A stretch of DNA of 64,000 bases. Source: Microdochium bolleyi. Lineage: Eukaryota; Ascomycota; Sordariomycetes; Xylariales; Microdochiaceae. How positions within the stretch are numbered: the stretch's first letter is position 1; every line of letters starts with the position of its first letter. The stretch lies in NCBI GenBank assembly GCA_001566295.1, contig KQ964247.1:2108001-2172000 (forward strand), given 5' to 3'. Below are positions 11,461 to 22,042 of the stretch, piece after piece. Made by a program: the position numbers and the translations under genes. The notes under the pieces are model-generated. The model was not told the origin of the DNA, ran no database searches, and saw only the letters and a list, made by a program, of their open reading frames with translations.

Positions 11461-14034
11461 TTACCAGCTAGTGGCAACCTGAGCCGCCGGCGCCTTCTGG
11501 GCATCAGCGTCACCACTGTCCCAAAATCCGTTGGTGCTCTGCGCCACGCTGGTGTCCTGCCATTCTTGCCCTGAATGTTGGCCTCCCGTGTTTCCATTGT
11601 TAGTTGCAGAACCCCAAGTGGCTTTGTTGGGAGAGTTGGGGTAGGCTCCCGGCCCATTGTTAGGAGAAGTGTTGGCTCCAGTTCCGTTGCCGTTCGTGGG
11701 GTTGTCGGTGTTCCAGTTGTCCGTCTGTTGGGTACTACTATTGGCGGTGTTCCAGCTGTCCACCTGCTGTGTACTGCTGTCGGTGTAGTTCATGTTGTTG
11801 TTGCTGCTGTTGCCGTTCCAAGACGGTGAGGTGTTCGCGGGAGCACTTTTGTCCCAGTCGCCTGCGCTCTGAGTATTGTTTGCAGTGTTCTCGTTGTTGT
11901 GGTTATTATCATTGTTGTTCCAGGTGTAGTCAGTGTTCGCATCATTTTTGCTCGGGACTGAACTACAGTTGGTGTTGTTGGTGTTGAGGGAAGCCTGTGG
12001 AACGCTGGGTGCTGACACATCTCCCGTCGCAGTCGACCATTCATTATTGACCTGGTTGTTGGTCATGTTGCCTCCTTGCACACCTGCATTGGCAATATGT
12101 TGAGGTTGCGTGGGAGTCCATCCTGATAATCCCATTCCATACGTGCGCTGCTGCCTAGCTTTGAACTCTGCTTCTTCCTGAGCCATCTGGGCGAGCAGAT
12201 CGTTGGGTTTGCTCGAAGGACCAAAAGAAGTATTCTGGTTACCTGTACCTGCGACGGGTGTGTTTGATAGTCTGTGTGCAGCGGCATGGGCGTCCTGAAC
12301 TCCCCATGGTCGCTGACCATTACCGTTACTCCGGTTCTGAGAATTAAAGTAGGTCGGGTCAAACTCAGAACTCTTAGCAGTGGCATAAGGATTTCCAGTA
12401 TAAACACTGCTATGAAACACTTGTGGTTTGGCCGCTTGCTGGCTTTGCCACGGAGACTGAGCCTGAGGAGCAGGGCTACCATACTGTCGTTCGGCTTCCT
12501 CAAAGATCTTAGAGCTGTAGGTGAATTGCGGTGCTACTCGAGAACGCTGAGTAGATGGACTTTCCCGCGGACCAGGGACGACCGTGGTGCCCTGGCCTTG
12601 ATACCATGAGTTCGCATTCTGAGTCTGTTGGGGCATGCCGGAGCTTTGTGGCGGAGGATAGCCTGGATATTGAGATTGAGCAGGAGGGTGGGACTGCCCA
12701 CTGTTGTACATGCTGTATCCGTCACTAATAGGGTATTTTTGCTGATTATGGTTCGGACTTGGCACGGGCTTGTCCATCGGATTGTTCTGGCCGTGGTAGA
12801 GGGCTCCTGTTGGATTGCCAAACGATGAACCATGGTACACTCTCATGACACCGTTCCTGTTGTCGAAGAAAGCGTTTGGTCGAGGATCACTCGGTGCCTC
12901 CATTGAGTGTTCCACATGGATGACGTTGGACTGGGGGGGCATCAGCCAGTTAGGATCGTACAATGCAGCTGGATGACCGAATGAGCGTTGGTGATTTGTA
13001 TTCTCCTGGCTGTTGTCGGTCTCCTTGGTCCCCTTGGGTACCTCTTCCTTCTTCTTCTTCTCCTTTGTCTTTGTTGCCTTATCCTTCTTCGGCTTGAGCA
13101 ACTTCTTCATCAGCAGCTCGAGGATGAAAGTGTCGGCTCCTTTCTCAGGCTCAGATTGCGAGGATGGGGATGAGGATTTGTCCTTGTCCTTCGCATTTGG
13201 TTTAGACTTGTCCTTGTTCTCTTTCTGTGAACTTTCATCTCCACTGGTATCAGCGTCTGTTCTCTCCTTCCCGGTCGTCGCCTCCGAGTGGCTTGCTTCT
13301 GTCGATTCGGCTGAGGAAGGGTCTGGCTTTTTACCTTTGTCCTTGCCATTGCCCTTGTTTGACTTGGACTTCTGAGACTTCTCAGGCGTCGAATCCTTAC
13401 TATGGTCGTCGTCCTTCTTCTCAGCTGCTTTCTTCGCGTCTTCTGCCTTCTTCGCCTTCTCAGTCAGGTACTCTTGGTAGTCCTTGGCGTCTTGGTCGCG
13501 AGCCTTTTTTGCCTCCATTGCCTGGTTCCATTTGAAGAAGTTGTGCACGGTATCGTCATCGTCGGAGTCGTCGATGTCTTCGTCCTCCGAGAAGCTGACC
13601 CTCTTCTTGCCCTTGCGGAGGCGGGTCCGACGGAGCGCTCTGTATGCCCTAACGCAGTTCTTGCACGGGCACTGGGGATCGAAGTCCTTGACGTGCTCCT
13701 CTGGCGACGGCGCGGCGCCCTGCTCGCTGCCGCTCGTCTCGACCTCCTTGTCAGAGCTCTGTGCAGACTCCGAGGTCTCTGTCTGCTTCAGGGCGGACTT
13801 GAGCGCTAGCGGTGTCTCCTTCTCCAATTTCTCCTCCGACTCCTCACTCTTGTCGGCATCTTTCTCAGCGTCGTCCGGTTTCTTCTTGTCTTTCCTTTTT
13901 CTCGTCTTGACGAAGAACTCGACCTCGTCGTCGTCGTCGTCGGTCTCGTACTCGGCCACAATCCGCCGCCTCGCCTTCCGGCGCTTCGGAACGTTGGCGC
14001 CGGCAATCCACTCGATCGCAGAGTTGGGTGGCAT
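11461..14034 (-). CDS. large disordered protein with Trp-dotted Asn/Ser-rich tail, function unknown
   Basis: One uninterrupted frame of 857 residues from ATG 14034 (MPPNSAIEWIAG). The upstream 32 codons of the frame open at a GTG and are not used. I do not recognise the family. Residues 10-60 are very basic then acidic (KRRKARRR, DDDDDEVEFF, KTRKRKDKKK), like a nuclear localisation signal. A CPCKNC motif followed by RAYRALRRTRLRKGKKR lies near residues 145-170. A charged Lys/Glu/Asp stretch and a Lys-rich block follow. From about residue 370 the protein is Gln/Asn/Ser/Pro-rich. The last 194 residues hold ten tryptophans spaced 12-39 apart in Asn/Ser/Thr/Gly context. A 13-residue unit is duplicated in tandem (753-765 and 766-778). 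A nuclear or ribonucleoprotein scaffold is an inference only. Confidence 0.85.
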   Translation of the reverse strand: MPPNSAIEWIAGANVPKRRKARRRIVAEYETDDDDDEVEFFVKTRKRKDKKKPDDAEKDADKSEESEEKLEKETPLALKSALKQTETSESAQSSDKEVETSGSEQGAAPSPEEHVKDFDPQCPCKNCVRAYRALRRTRLRKGKKRVSFSEDEDIDDSDDDDTVHNFFKWNQAMEAKKARDQDAKDYQEYLTEKAKKAEDAKKAAEKKDDDHSKDSTPEKSQKSKSNKGNGKDKGKKPDPSSAESTEASHSEATTGKERTDADTSGDESSQKENKDKSKPNAKDKDKSSSPSSQSEPEKGADTFILELLMKKLLKPKKDKATKTKEKKKKEEVPKGTKETDNSQENTNHQRSFGHPAALYDPNWLMPPQSNVIHVEHSMEAPSDPRPNAFFDNRNGVMRVYHGSSFGNPTGALYHGQNNPMDKPVPSPNHNQQKYPISDGYSMYNSGQSHPPAQSQYPGYPPPQSSGMPQQTQNANSWYQGQGTTVVPGPRESPSTQRSRVAPQFTYSSKIFEEAERQYGSPAPQAQSPWQSQQAAKPQVFHSSVYTGNPYATAKSSEFDPTYFNSQNRSNGNGQRPWGVQDAHAAAHRLSNTPVAGTGNQNTSFGPSSKPNDLLAQMAQEEAEFKARQQRTYGMGLSGWTPTQPQHIANAGVQGGNMTNNQVNNEWSTATGDVSAPSVPQASLNTNNTNCSSVPSKNDANTDYTWNNNDNNHNNENTANNTQSAGDWDKSAPANTSPSWNGNSSNNNMNYTDSSTQQVDSWNTANSSTQQTDNWNTDNPTNGNGTGANTSPNNGPGAYPNSPNKATWGSATNNGNTGGQHSGQEWQDTSVAQSTNGFWDSGDADAQKAPAAQVATSW
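11701..11778 (-). repeat. tandem 39-bp in-frame duplication
   Basis: Two adjacent 39-bp copies (11740-11778 and 11701-11739 in gene order) encode SSTQQVDSWNTAN and SSTQQTDNWNTDN in the tail of the disordered protein. They add one tryptophan each, which shows how the spaced-Trp array can grow. Confidence 0.85.
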
Positions 14035-14523
14035 CGTGAGTGCTAGGTGAGGTGACCTTGGGGCGAAATGGCCAGACCCGAAACCCTGGGAGAAGTCTTC
14101 CGGTCGCCAGGGGCTCCACGTAGCGATCACGGTATCCCCGCGTGGTAACTGTCACGTGCTTAGAGACCAGAGGTCATGGATATTGGTGTAGTAGTGTCGA
14201 GGTGGCAGGGCACAGTCGAGCCTACAGCGTCTTTGCGAAAGCAAGAAAAGCAGCCAATATAAGGGAGCAAAAGCCCAAAAACGACAAGGGCGCCAGACTG
14301 GACGATTTCGTGGGGAGAGCTGCGAGATTTGATGGCGAAATGGGGAATTCCTGAATTCTGTCTCGTGTGAATGGCAGTCGCTGATGGGACGACCAAAATT
14401 GCGTGAGTGCATGGTTGCGCCTACCACGATCCAAACGCCATAACATTTCTCCCGAGCAACCGGAACACCACCAACCACTGCAGCGTCCGCGATCGCCGTG
14501 ACCACCACACCAATGCCTATTGT
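14035..14523 (-). promoter_or_regulatory. promoter/leader of the disordered-protein gene
   Basis: Between the CAB5 stop and the downstream start. It contains GTCACGTG at 14151-14158, a full Cbf1-type E-box, 119 bp upstream of the start codon. No gene is seen. Confidence 0.45.
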
Positions 14524-15348
14524 TCAGAGCTTCGCCTTCTCCCTGAGCTCCAGCTCCTTCCACCGCCTATTGATCGCCACATTATGCCAGTACGTCCACG
14601 CCCCCGACGCAATCCCCAGCGGCGGCACCAGCAGGCACAGCCAGCTCCACCATGACGGACTCCCAGCCTTGATCTCAGCAATCGCCTTCTCAATCTGGGC
14701 CTTGAGCTGCTCCCGCGACCCGTCGTTCCACACCACCACGCCCCTCCCCTTGCCCCTGGCCTCGCACCGCCGCGCCTTGAGCCGCACGTCCGTCTGGCTG
14801 AGCACCCTGTTCTGCGCATCCTCTCTCGTGAGGTGCGCGTCCCGGTCCATGAGCCGGCGCATCTGCACCTCCGGGTCGCGCACGGCAACCGTCACCACGA
14901 CTCCCGACATGAGGTCGAACCCGCTCTCAAACAGCAGCGGCACGTCGAGCACGACAGCCCAGTGGCCCTTGAGGTAGCACCACAGCAGGGAGGTGTAGAT
15001 CTCCTTGCGCACCGCCGGGTGGATAATGCTGTTGAGCACGCCGCGCTCCTTCTTGCGCTCCTCGCTGTCGCCGAACACGCGCCGGCCCAGAGCCGGGCGG
15101 TTCAGCGGCCGCCCCTTGCCGTTCGAACCATGCTCCGGCATCGAGTCCGAGGCCGGGACGAGCAGCTCTGGCGTAGTCGGACCAAAGTACTTGACGATGG
15201 CGGCGTAGCCGGGTGTGCCCGGCTCGACGACCTTGCGTGCCAGCACGTCGGCATCGATGATGGGGAGTGAATAGGGAGGTGCCGTAAGGATCGACGACAC
15301 CGTCGACTTGCCCGTGGCTATGGAGCCTGTGAGTCCAATGAGGAGCAT
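14524..15348 (-). CDS. CAB5: dephospho-CoA kinase
   Basis: Last step of coenzyme A synthesis, ATP-dependent phosphorylation of the 3'-OH of dephospho-CoA. Single exon, 274 residues. The P-loop GLTGSIATGKST is at residues 5-16. The acceptor-site DADVLARKVVEPG and the RPALGRRVF and LNSIIHPAVR segments are family-typical, as is DVPLLFESG. The adenine-binding end (LSQTDVRLKARRC) is present. A C-terminal hydrophobic stretch (WWSWLCLLVPPLGIASGAW) suggests anchoring to a membrane, as reported for fungal Cab5 at mitochondria or lipid droplets. The start is the ATG at 15348; an upstream in-frame GTG is not used. Confidence 0.95.
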   Translation of the reverse strand: MLLIGLTGSIATGKSTVSSILTAPPYSLPIIDADVLARKVVEPGTPGYAAIVKYFGPTTPELLVPASDSMPEHGSNGKGRPLNRPALGRRVFGDSEERKKERGVLNSIIHPAVRKEIYTSLLWCYLKGHWAVVLDVPLLFESGFDLMSGVVVTVAVRDPEVQMRRLMDRDAHLTREDAQNRVLSQTDVRLKARRCEARGKGRGVVVWNDGSREQLKAQIEKAIAEIKAGSPSWWSWLCLLVPPLGIASGAWTYWHNVAINRRWKELELREKAKL

Positions 15349-15874
15349 GTTGGGCACCTGGATTACTGCTTGTGGGTCGTGGCTGATGTGATTACGATGC
15401 CCGACTTGTGCTCGACAGCACGCGAAGATGGTCGTGAGTTCGTCGGTTGCAAGTCAATGAACACGTTTGATTGCGTATGAGTGAGATGGAGGACAGGGTT
15501 CAAGGTCGGATGTCATGCGAGGACCGCAAGCTCGCCGAGGTCCAAATGGCAGTGGAGAAGCTGCCCCGGGCCGGAGGTGGGGCCGATACCCATGCATACT
15601 GCACCACGTCATTGGCTCGCAAGGGAACACCAGAGCACTTACACAGGGAGAGGTTCAAGGACAGAATGCTCGAATTTTTAATCTGTAGAGCAGTCGGTCA
15701 TGGAGGAATCTGCTGGTATCCTGATTTACTTTGGCATTTCAACTCAAGAGTACATGTCATCAAAAATTGTGCCCACAACTTCCCATAGCAAACCCATGAA
15801 ATGCAATCCAACGACAGCCCTTTTCACCATCGCGATTTTCCCTGCCCCATATCTATCTCCTATTTTTGACAGTT
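15349..15874 (-). other. intergenic region between CAB5 and ADE5,7
   Basis: CAB5 promoter and ADE5,7 3' end, both on the minus strand. No gene or repeat is seen. Confidence 0.45.
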
Positions 15875-18244
15875 CTAGTTCCACGACTCGAGGTTCTTCA
15901 GCACGCAGCCCTCGCCGCCTGACTCCCGCGAGATTAGCTTGCCTATCGTGTACACCTTCTCGCCCGCGGCCGCGAACTTGTCCGCGACCTTCTGCGCGTC
16001 CGCCGCGGCCACGACTGCGACCATGCCGACGCCCGTGTTGAACGTCCGGGCCAGCTCGCTGGGCTGCACGTTACCTGCGGTCTTGAGCCACTTGAAGACC
16101 GGCGGGAGCTGCCACGATGCGATGTCGATCTCGGCGGCTAGGCTGTCGGGCAGCATACGTGGTACGTTCTCGGTGAGGCCGCCGCCCGTGATGTGCGCGA
16201 GGCCCTTGAGCTCGGCGAGGTTCTTGAGGATGGACTTGACGTAGATGCGCGTCGGGGTGAGCAGGGAGTCGCCTACGGTCTTGGAAGTGTCCCAGGGCGC
16301 GGTGCTTGCGTAGTCGAGCTCCTCGCGCGCGAGGATCCGGCGGACCAACGAAAAGCCGTTCGAATGCACGCCGGACGAGGCCAGGCCGAGCAGGACGTCG
16401 CCAGGGGCCATGGCATCGTGCTTGGGCAGGCGGTTGCTGGGCAACATGACACCGATTGCTGCGCCCGCGGCGTCGTAGTCGTCCTCTTTGTACATGCCGG
16501 GCATCTCGGCCGTCTCGCCTCCGACAAGGGCGCACCCGGCATCACGGCAGCCGGCGGACACGCTCTCCACGAAGGCAGCGGCCGTCTCGGGGTTCAACTT
16601 GCTGCAGCCGAAGTAGTCAAGGAACATGACGGGTTCGGCGCCCTGAACGACCAGGTCGTTAACGTTCATTGCGACGAGGTCGATGCCGACAGTCGTGTGG
16701 TTGTTGGTCGCCTGGGCGATCATGAGCTTGGTGCCTACACCATCGATGGCGCCAACCATGATGGGAGCATCAGAAGAGTATCCGGCCTTGGAAAGGTCGA
16801 CCTCGCCTCCGAAACCGCCGATCTCGGCGTCGGCACCAGCCCGCGCAGTCGAGCGGACAGCTTTCCTGATGCGCTCAACGAGCTGGTTGCCAGCGTCGAT
16901 GCTGACACCAGCCTGCGCGTATGTCAGGGCCTCCTTGGTGTCCTTTGTTGGCCTGAAGGCGCGATGGGCAATGTCCTTTCTGTAGTACATGCCCTTGAAA
17001 TGGATGAGGGTGATGCCCTCGTAGGCCTTGTCCACGGCAGCACGCAGGCTACCCTCAGCCGTCGCACTAGCAGCAATCACGCGACCGCCAGCGGTCAGGA
17101 GCTTGCCATCGGCAAGCTTGGTGCCAGCGTGGAAGATGTTGATGCCCTCCGGTGGGTTGGCCACAGTCATCTCGTCGCCCTTGGCATATGATTCGGGGTA
17201 GCCGCCGGCAGAAGCGACGACTGTCGCACTGAACTTGTTGTCGATCGTGATCGGGATTGAGTCGAGGTAGCCCTCAGCGCAAGCAACCATGATCTTGGCA
17301 AGGTCGGTGTCTTTCGATAGCAAAGGCAGGACAGTCTGTGTCTCCGGGTCGCCGAATCGAACGTTGTACTCGAGTACCTTAGGACCTTTCGAGGTGATCA
17401 TGAGGCCTGTGAAGAGGACACCCTTGAAGGGCATGCCCTCCTTGCGGAAACCGGCAAACGTGGGGCCAATGATGTCGCGGTCGACCTGGGCAATCAGCTC
17501 AGGTGTCGCAATGTTTGTCGGCGCATAGCAGCCCATACCGCCAGTGTTGAGCCCGGTGTCTCCCTCTCCGATCCTCTTGTGGTCCTGCGCCGGAGGTAGG
17601 GACTTGAAGCTGTAGCCGTCGCAGAAAGTGAGGATGCTCAGCTCGTCGCCGCTCAGGAACTCCTCGATGACAACCTCATCGCCAGCAGATCCAAACTCCT
17701 TGCCGACCATGATGCTCTCGAGAGCCTTCTGCGCCTCCTCCTTTGTCTCGGGGATAATGACGCCCTTGCCCGCGGCCAGGCCGCTGGCCTTGATGACGAC
17801 GTTGTGGGTGACGCTGTCGAGGTACTGGCGGGCCTTTTCGTAGTCGGTGAAGTTCTCGTACGCCGCCGTCGGGATGTTGTACTTCTTCATGAAGTCCTTG
17901 GACATGGTCTTGCTGCCCTCCATCTGAGCGGCCGCCATGGAGGGGCCGAAGCTGTCGATGCCGGCCTGCTTGAAGAAGTCGACAGCTCCGGCGACGAGAG
18001 GTGCCTCGGGCCCGGGCACCACGAAATTGACATTCTGCTCACGGGCGAGCTTCAGGAGCCCTTGGAAGTCCTCGGCCGAGACTGAGCTGTTGTTGGTCGT
18101 CTTGGGGCACGTCGCAGTACCACCGTTGCCAGGCACAGCGATTATGGACTCAACCAGCGGCGACTGGCTCAGTTTCCACGCAATCGCGTGTTCTCGGCCA
18201 CCGTTGCCGATGAGGAGGATCCGCAGAGGCGATTGAAGACCCAT
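15875..18244 (-). CDS. ADE5,7: bifunctional GAR synthetase / AIR synthetase (purine synthesis steps 2 and 5)
   Basis: Cytosolic bifunctional enzyme of de novo purine synthesis: phosphoribosylamine-glycine ligase (PurD) fused to phosphoribosylformylglycinamidine cyclo-ligase (PurM). Single exon, 789 residues from ATG 18244 (MGLQSPLRILLIGNGGREHA). The ATP-grasp GARS part covers about residues 8-430, with VIKASGLAAGKGV, GDEVVIEEFLSGDE and LNTGGMGCYAP. The AIRS part covers about 440-789, with YAQAGVSIDAGNQLV, IMVGAIDGVGTKL, CALVGGETAEMPGMY and HITGGGLTENVPRML. No linker frameshift is seen. The length matches yeast Ade5,7 (about 800). It shares its strand with CAB5 and ATG15, but spacing of about 0.5 kb argues for separate promoters. 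Confidence 0.98.
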   Translation of the reverse strand: MGLQSPLRILLIGNGGREHAIAWKLSQSPLVESIIAVPGNGGTATCPKTTNNSSVSAEDFQGLLKLAREQNVNFVVPGPEAPLVAGAVDFFKQAGIDSFGPSMAAAQMEGSKTMSKDFMKKYNIPTAAYENFTDYEKARQYLDSVTHNVVIKASGLAAGKGVIIPETKEEAQKALESIMVGKEFGSAGDEVVIEEFLSGDELSILTFCDGYSFKSLPPAQDHKRIGEGDTGLNTGGMGCYAPTNIATPELIAQVDRDIIGPTFAGFRKEGMPFKGVLFTGLMITSKGPKVLEYNVRFGDPETQTVLPLLSKDTDLAKIMVACAEGYLDSIPITIDNKFSATVVASAGGYPESYAKGDEMTVANPPEGINIFHAGTKLADGKLLTAGGRVIAASATAEGSLRAAVDKAYEGITLIHFKGMYYRKDIAHRAFRPTKDTKEALTYAQAGVSIDAGNQLVERIRKAVRSTARAGADAEIGGFGGEVDLSKAGYSSDAPIMVGAIDGVGTKLMIAQATNNHTTVGIDLVAMNVNDLVVQGAEPVMFLDYFGCSKLNPETAAAFVESVSAGCRDAGCALVGGETAEMPGMYKEDDYDAAGAAIGVMLPSNRLPKHDAMAPGDVLLGLASSGVHSNGFSLVRRILAREELDYASTAPWDTSKTVGDSLLTPTRIYVKSILKNLAELKGLAHITGGGLTENVPRMLPDSLAAEIDIASWQLPPVFKWLKTAGNVQPSELARTFNTGVGMVAVVAAADAQKVADKFAAAGEKVYTIGKLISRESGGEGCVLKNLESWN

Positions 18245-18768
18245 TGTCGCTGTCTGACTTGCGTGCTGTATCGAGGGGCAAGCCAAGGGGAAGTGATTGT
18301 AGATTTGACCGTGTCGTGTCCCCCAAAGGAAGACATCAACCCGCAAGTTCCAGCCGGTCGCGCCAAAGACAAAAAAAAGTTCATGGTCACCCCTCCCCCG
18401 CGATTCTCGGAGGGCCCCGCCCCACCACCACCGCGCCGATAACGCTTAGATACGCCCTGTGTGCGAACGGCACCACAGGGGTCGATCCTCCGGGTCGGCC
18501 GAGTTTCTAGCTGTGGGAAGAATGGGTTCACGTCAATGTGAGCTGAAATTGTGAGGCTTTTCTAGGCTACACGATAAGCAACAAACCCAACACCGCCATG
18601 GGTAGACGGCATGCTATCGACTTCCGATATTGGGGATGTGCCCACGAGTTGTATTGCTCTATTAATTCTCGTTTATGATCTATAAATGCAAGCCTGCTCG
18701 GAAAGCGTCGGAAAGAAAGTCAAGTAATTTATATACGTCTATCAACGACGCAAGTCATCTTGTACAGT
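18245..18768 (-). other. intergenic region ADE5,7 / ATG15
   Basis: ADE5,7 promoter and ATG15 3' end. No gene is seen. Confidence 0.45.
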
Positions 18769-20688
18769 TCATAGCTCGCCAACTTCGTTCGTGCCATACT
18801 CTTTGCAACCGCCATACCAAGCTCGGCTCACACATGAGCTCGCCGTCGTGGGCTCCGGGACACTATCAGCGCTCGATGTGGTTGTCGAGGGAGGCGAAGT
18901 GATCGGTGGCGTGCTTCTCCCGCCGCTGGCGTTGGTAGTTGTGACCGCGGGGTCGTTGCATCCAAACCATCCGGGGGTCTCGCAGGTTGGAGTTACTGTC
19001 ACAGTAGTCCCTGTGTTTGTGTGTTGGCGACTAGTCGTGGTCGTTTCATCTCTGCATCCAAACCAGCCAGGCGTCTTGCAAGTAGTGGTCGTGCTTGTCG
19101 ATGCACTAGTAGTTGTCGTTGTCGTTGACGTCGTAGTGGTCTCATCAAGGCAGCCCCTACATGAATTGTCAGTACGCCGGTGACGATAGGTTACCTTCAA
19201 ATGATAAAATGAAAATACTCACCACCAGCCGGGAGTCTGACAAGTCGCCGTGCGCGTCCTTGTCTTTGAGGTCGTTGAACTAGTCGACGATGTAGTTGAA
19301 GATGTACTGTTGCTCTCATACATTTTCCACTTGCCACAGTCTCTGCACTCCGGTGTGGAGTTGCACTCGGGAACTGTGTCATAGACTCTGATAATGTCGT
19401 TGATCACGGATCTGATCTTATGCGTGCCGATTCCAACACGCCAGCCCTTGTCTGCCACAGTATCGTATGTGCACTCGTAACCAGTGTGACAAGAAGATTC
19501 AAGTGCATAGCCTGCGTACGAACATGAAGCGGTTGCGCCATTGCATGTACCGATGTAGATAGGGTCCGCAGTGTGGCCGAAGTGGTAAGTGCCCGTGTAC
19601 TGGCGAGTTTGGTGGAACATTGGGTGGGCGTGTGGTGGGATGGGGAGACCCAGCCTGCCAGCCGCCATGGCTTCAGGTACTGCCTCGAACGTGACTGTTG
19701 GCAGACCATACGTGAGTCCGAGCAATGAGCTGACGGCACCTCCGAGCGAATGGCCGGCAACCCAGATATTGGCTTCTGGGTACAGCTCTGTGACATTTGC
19801 GTACAACTCGCGGGCTGCCTTGTAGTATCGGTTCTCGTCTAGCAGAGCTTTCCTGACGCAAGTGTTGTTACACTGATAGGTGCCTGTAGCGCAGTCGCAA
19901 ACTTGGTGGTATGTCCATTGCCCCTGTTGCCCGCAACAGCAGCTGAAAAACAGGTTGTCGTTGATCTTGTCGTTTGTTGTTGTCCCTTCCCCATCAAACA
20001 CTGCTAGGGATGTGCCCTTGAGGCCGATGACTATGGTCGAGTTGTTCTCGTCACCCCAAATGTGGCCGCGCAGCCCGTCACTCTCCCACCCGAAATCCTC
20101 GGTTTTGTTGAACGGAACCCCGACCTCATCCCAGTCTGGCATCCCTGGCTTCTCCACGTAAGCATTGGATGTGATGAGAGCCATGGTCAGGATCGTGTTC
20201 TTGTCCGTCACATCGGGCCCTGGTACATCCTCCAGAGCCCAGGCTGAGGGAGAGCTGACAAAGACGGACCCCTCCTGCCGAGCCTGGGCGACGAGGGGGT
20301 CGATGACACTTGGCCGCCTGTCTCGTAGGCGCTCAATCTTGTGCGTCTGACTCTTCGCCTTCAGCGCCGAGATGCGCTCTGCTTTGTAGTCTCCCTCCTG
20401 TGATAGCCATATTTCTGCCTCGGGCTCTGTGATATCTCGCCTCCGATGAAGACCAGGGTGCTGGTGAGTGCCATGGTGAAATATGTGACGGAGGGTTAGA
20501 GTATGCTCGCCCGCCTGTGGTGGCTCAACAGGGAGCAGCGGAGAGAGGACGGGCGTGGCGTCAGTGAAGAGCGGCTCGGCGAGGCTTGCAACTGTGGGAG
20601 TCGACGCGAGGAAGGAAAGTAGCAGTGTAGCTGTGACCCGGCCGGCGGACCGGCAGGCGAGGGACGGCCGAGGGCGACTTGAGAACAT
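18769..20688 (-). CDS. ATG15: autophagy-related phospholipase Atg15
   Basis: Vacuolar lipase that breaks down the membranes of autophagic and Cvt bodies. Exons 20688-19223 and 19156-18769 (66-nt intron) give 617 residues. An N-terminal hydrophobic anchor at about 17-36 (TATLLLSFLASTPTVAS) fits a type II membrane protein sorted through the MVB pathway. The lipase-3 core has the nucleophile in GHSLGG (Ser314), and the expected Asp (HTADPIYIG, Asp375) and His (GTHKIRS, His423). Several NxS/T sites and Cys-rich segments are visible. The tail has repeats of the form C-x-TPGW-F/W-GC separated by Thr/Ser-rich linkers; the intron lies inside the first. The extended tail is a known trait of filamentous-fungal Atg15. 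It is divergent from the VPS9 gene. Confidence 0.96.
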
Positions 20689-22042
20689 ATTGTGATGGGA
20701 TGACCAGGCGCTTGAAGGATGGTCCGGCCAGGGCCGCGCTTGGCACGGGGGTTCGTCGACGTCACGAGGGCCTCGTGGCTGATCCGGGTTGTAACCAGCC
20801 CGGTGATTGGGAAGTGCAACACTCCGATTTGGCGTCTGTAGTTGTTTGGGGATGAGGTCGACGTCAAGCAGTGGATGGGAAGTCGTGTGAGGCTGTTGTT
20901 GTTATTGTTGGGAGACTGCTGGGGGCAACGGCCAGTGGCGAGTGGGCGGCTAGAGTCGCGAGTCGCAAGTCGAAGCCTCGCTGCTGCCGAGTGTCTGGGC
21001 GTGGCTGCACGAGTAATAGGCCTGTCGAGTTCTGTATTTGCGGCCGGGAGATTCGAGAGATGTACGGAGTAGGGCGCCGGCGTACAGAGCCCTTGGCCAG
21101 CAAGCAAGAGAGGTGGTAGTGGGCGAGTTGGCAGTTGTGAGGATGATGACGGAGACAAGCCGGCGGCCACGGCTTCAGGCAGCGAGATGGGGGAGGCCGG
21201 CAACGGAAGCGCAGCACGGGCTGGGGCGCGCGGATCGGTGGATGTCCTGGTGACCGCGGTGCATGTGGGGCAGCTCCCGCCAGGTCCCCCCTACAGTACG
21301 GATTACAGTACTAGGTGAGTGACCTGGACCCCGACTTTCCCCAGCTCAAGTGCTCCCCCGGTGTTCACGTGGGCACCCAGCGGCCTCGACGTGTCGTCAC
21401 CAGCTCCTGCACCGTTGTTTGTCGTTGTGGAGGGGACGTCGATCGCAGGCAGGTGTAAGACAAGCTGCGTGCGATAGCGCGTTGCGTTGCGTCTGGGGAT
21501 GCCTCTGCAGGCTCCACCAGAGCTCCCGCCGTCCTCAGAGTCGTCACGGGCCGAGATGCCACAATGGGGTTGGGAACATGCATGTCGAGCTGACAACCAT
21601 CTGTCTCTTCTTGGGCGGGTCATACATACATTGCGCACCGAAGCAGGTCTCGAGGCGCCCGAGAGCACTGGATTGCAGTTTGCAGCGGCCGCAGACCAGG
21701 AAGGAATTAGACTCAGGAACAAGTAACGACAACCTCGTGTGTCTGTCTAAAGATGCAATCCTAACCTCAGTGGCTGCGGACGGCATGAACCTTGAACCCC
21801 TGTGCCTGTTTCGCCCTAGCTCCACGCGGAGCGCACGAGGGGCAGCTGCAGGTCACAGTACCGACCCCGAGTCCGCTCTTCTCCAACCTTCCTCCAACTT
21901 CAAATCGAGCGACAGGGAGCCCTGAGCACGGCTGCGCCAGCTTCATGCCATTGCGGCAAACCCATCTCCTGGCTTTGTGAGGGATCCCATCTCCCACTCC
22001 AACTTGACCCGACGGAATCGCTCTGGATCCTCGGCCGCCGCG
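20689..22042. promoter_or_regulatory. divergent promoter region ATG15/VPS9-domain gene
   Basis: About 1.35 kb. TACGGAGTA lies at 21063-21071 (about 375 bp upstream of ATG15). A related inverted arrangement AGTAC-(8 nt)-GTACT lies at about 21295-21312, and a CACGTG lies near 21366. The overlapping small open frames look random. Confidence 0.45.

Noticed and set aside
16193..17191. 332-codon plus-strand frame over ADE5,7
   Set aside because: Antisense shadow of a highly conserved enzyme; no domain of its own.
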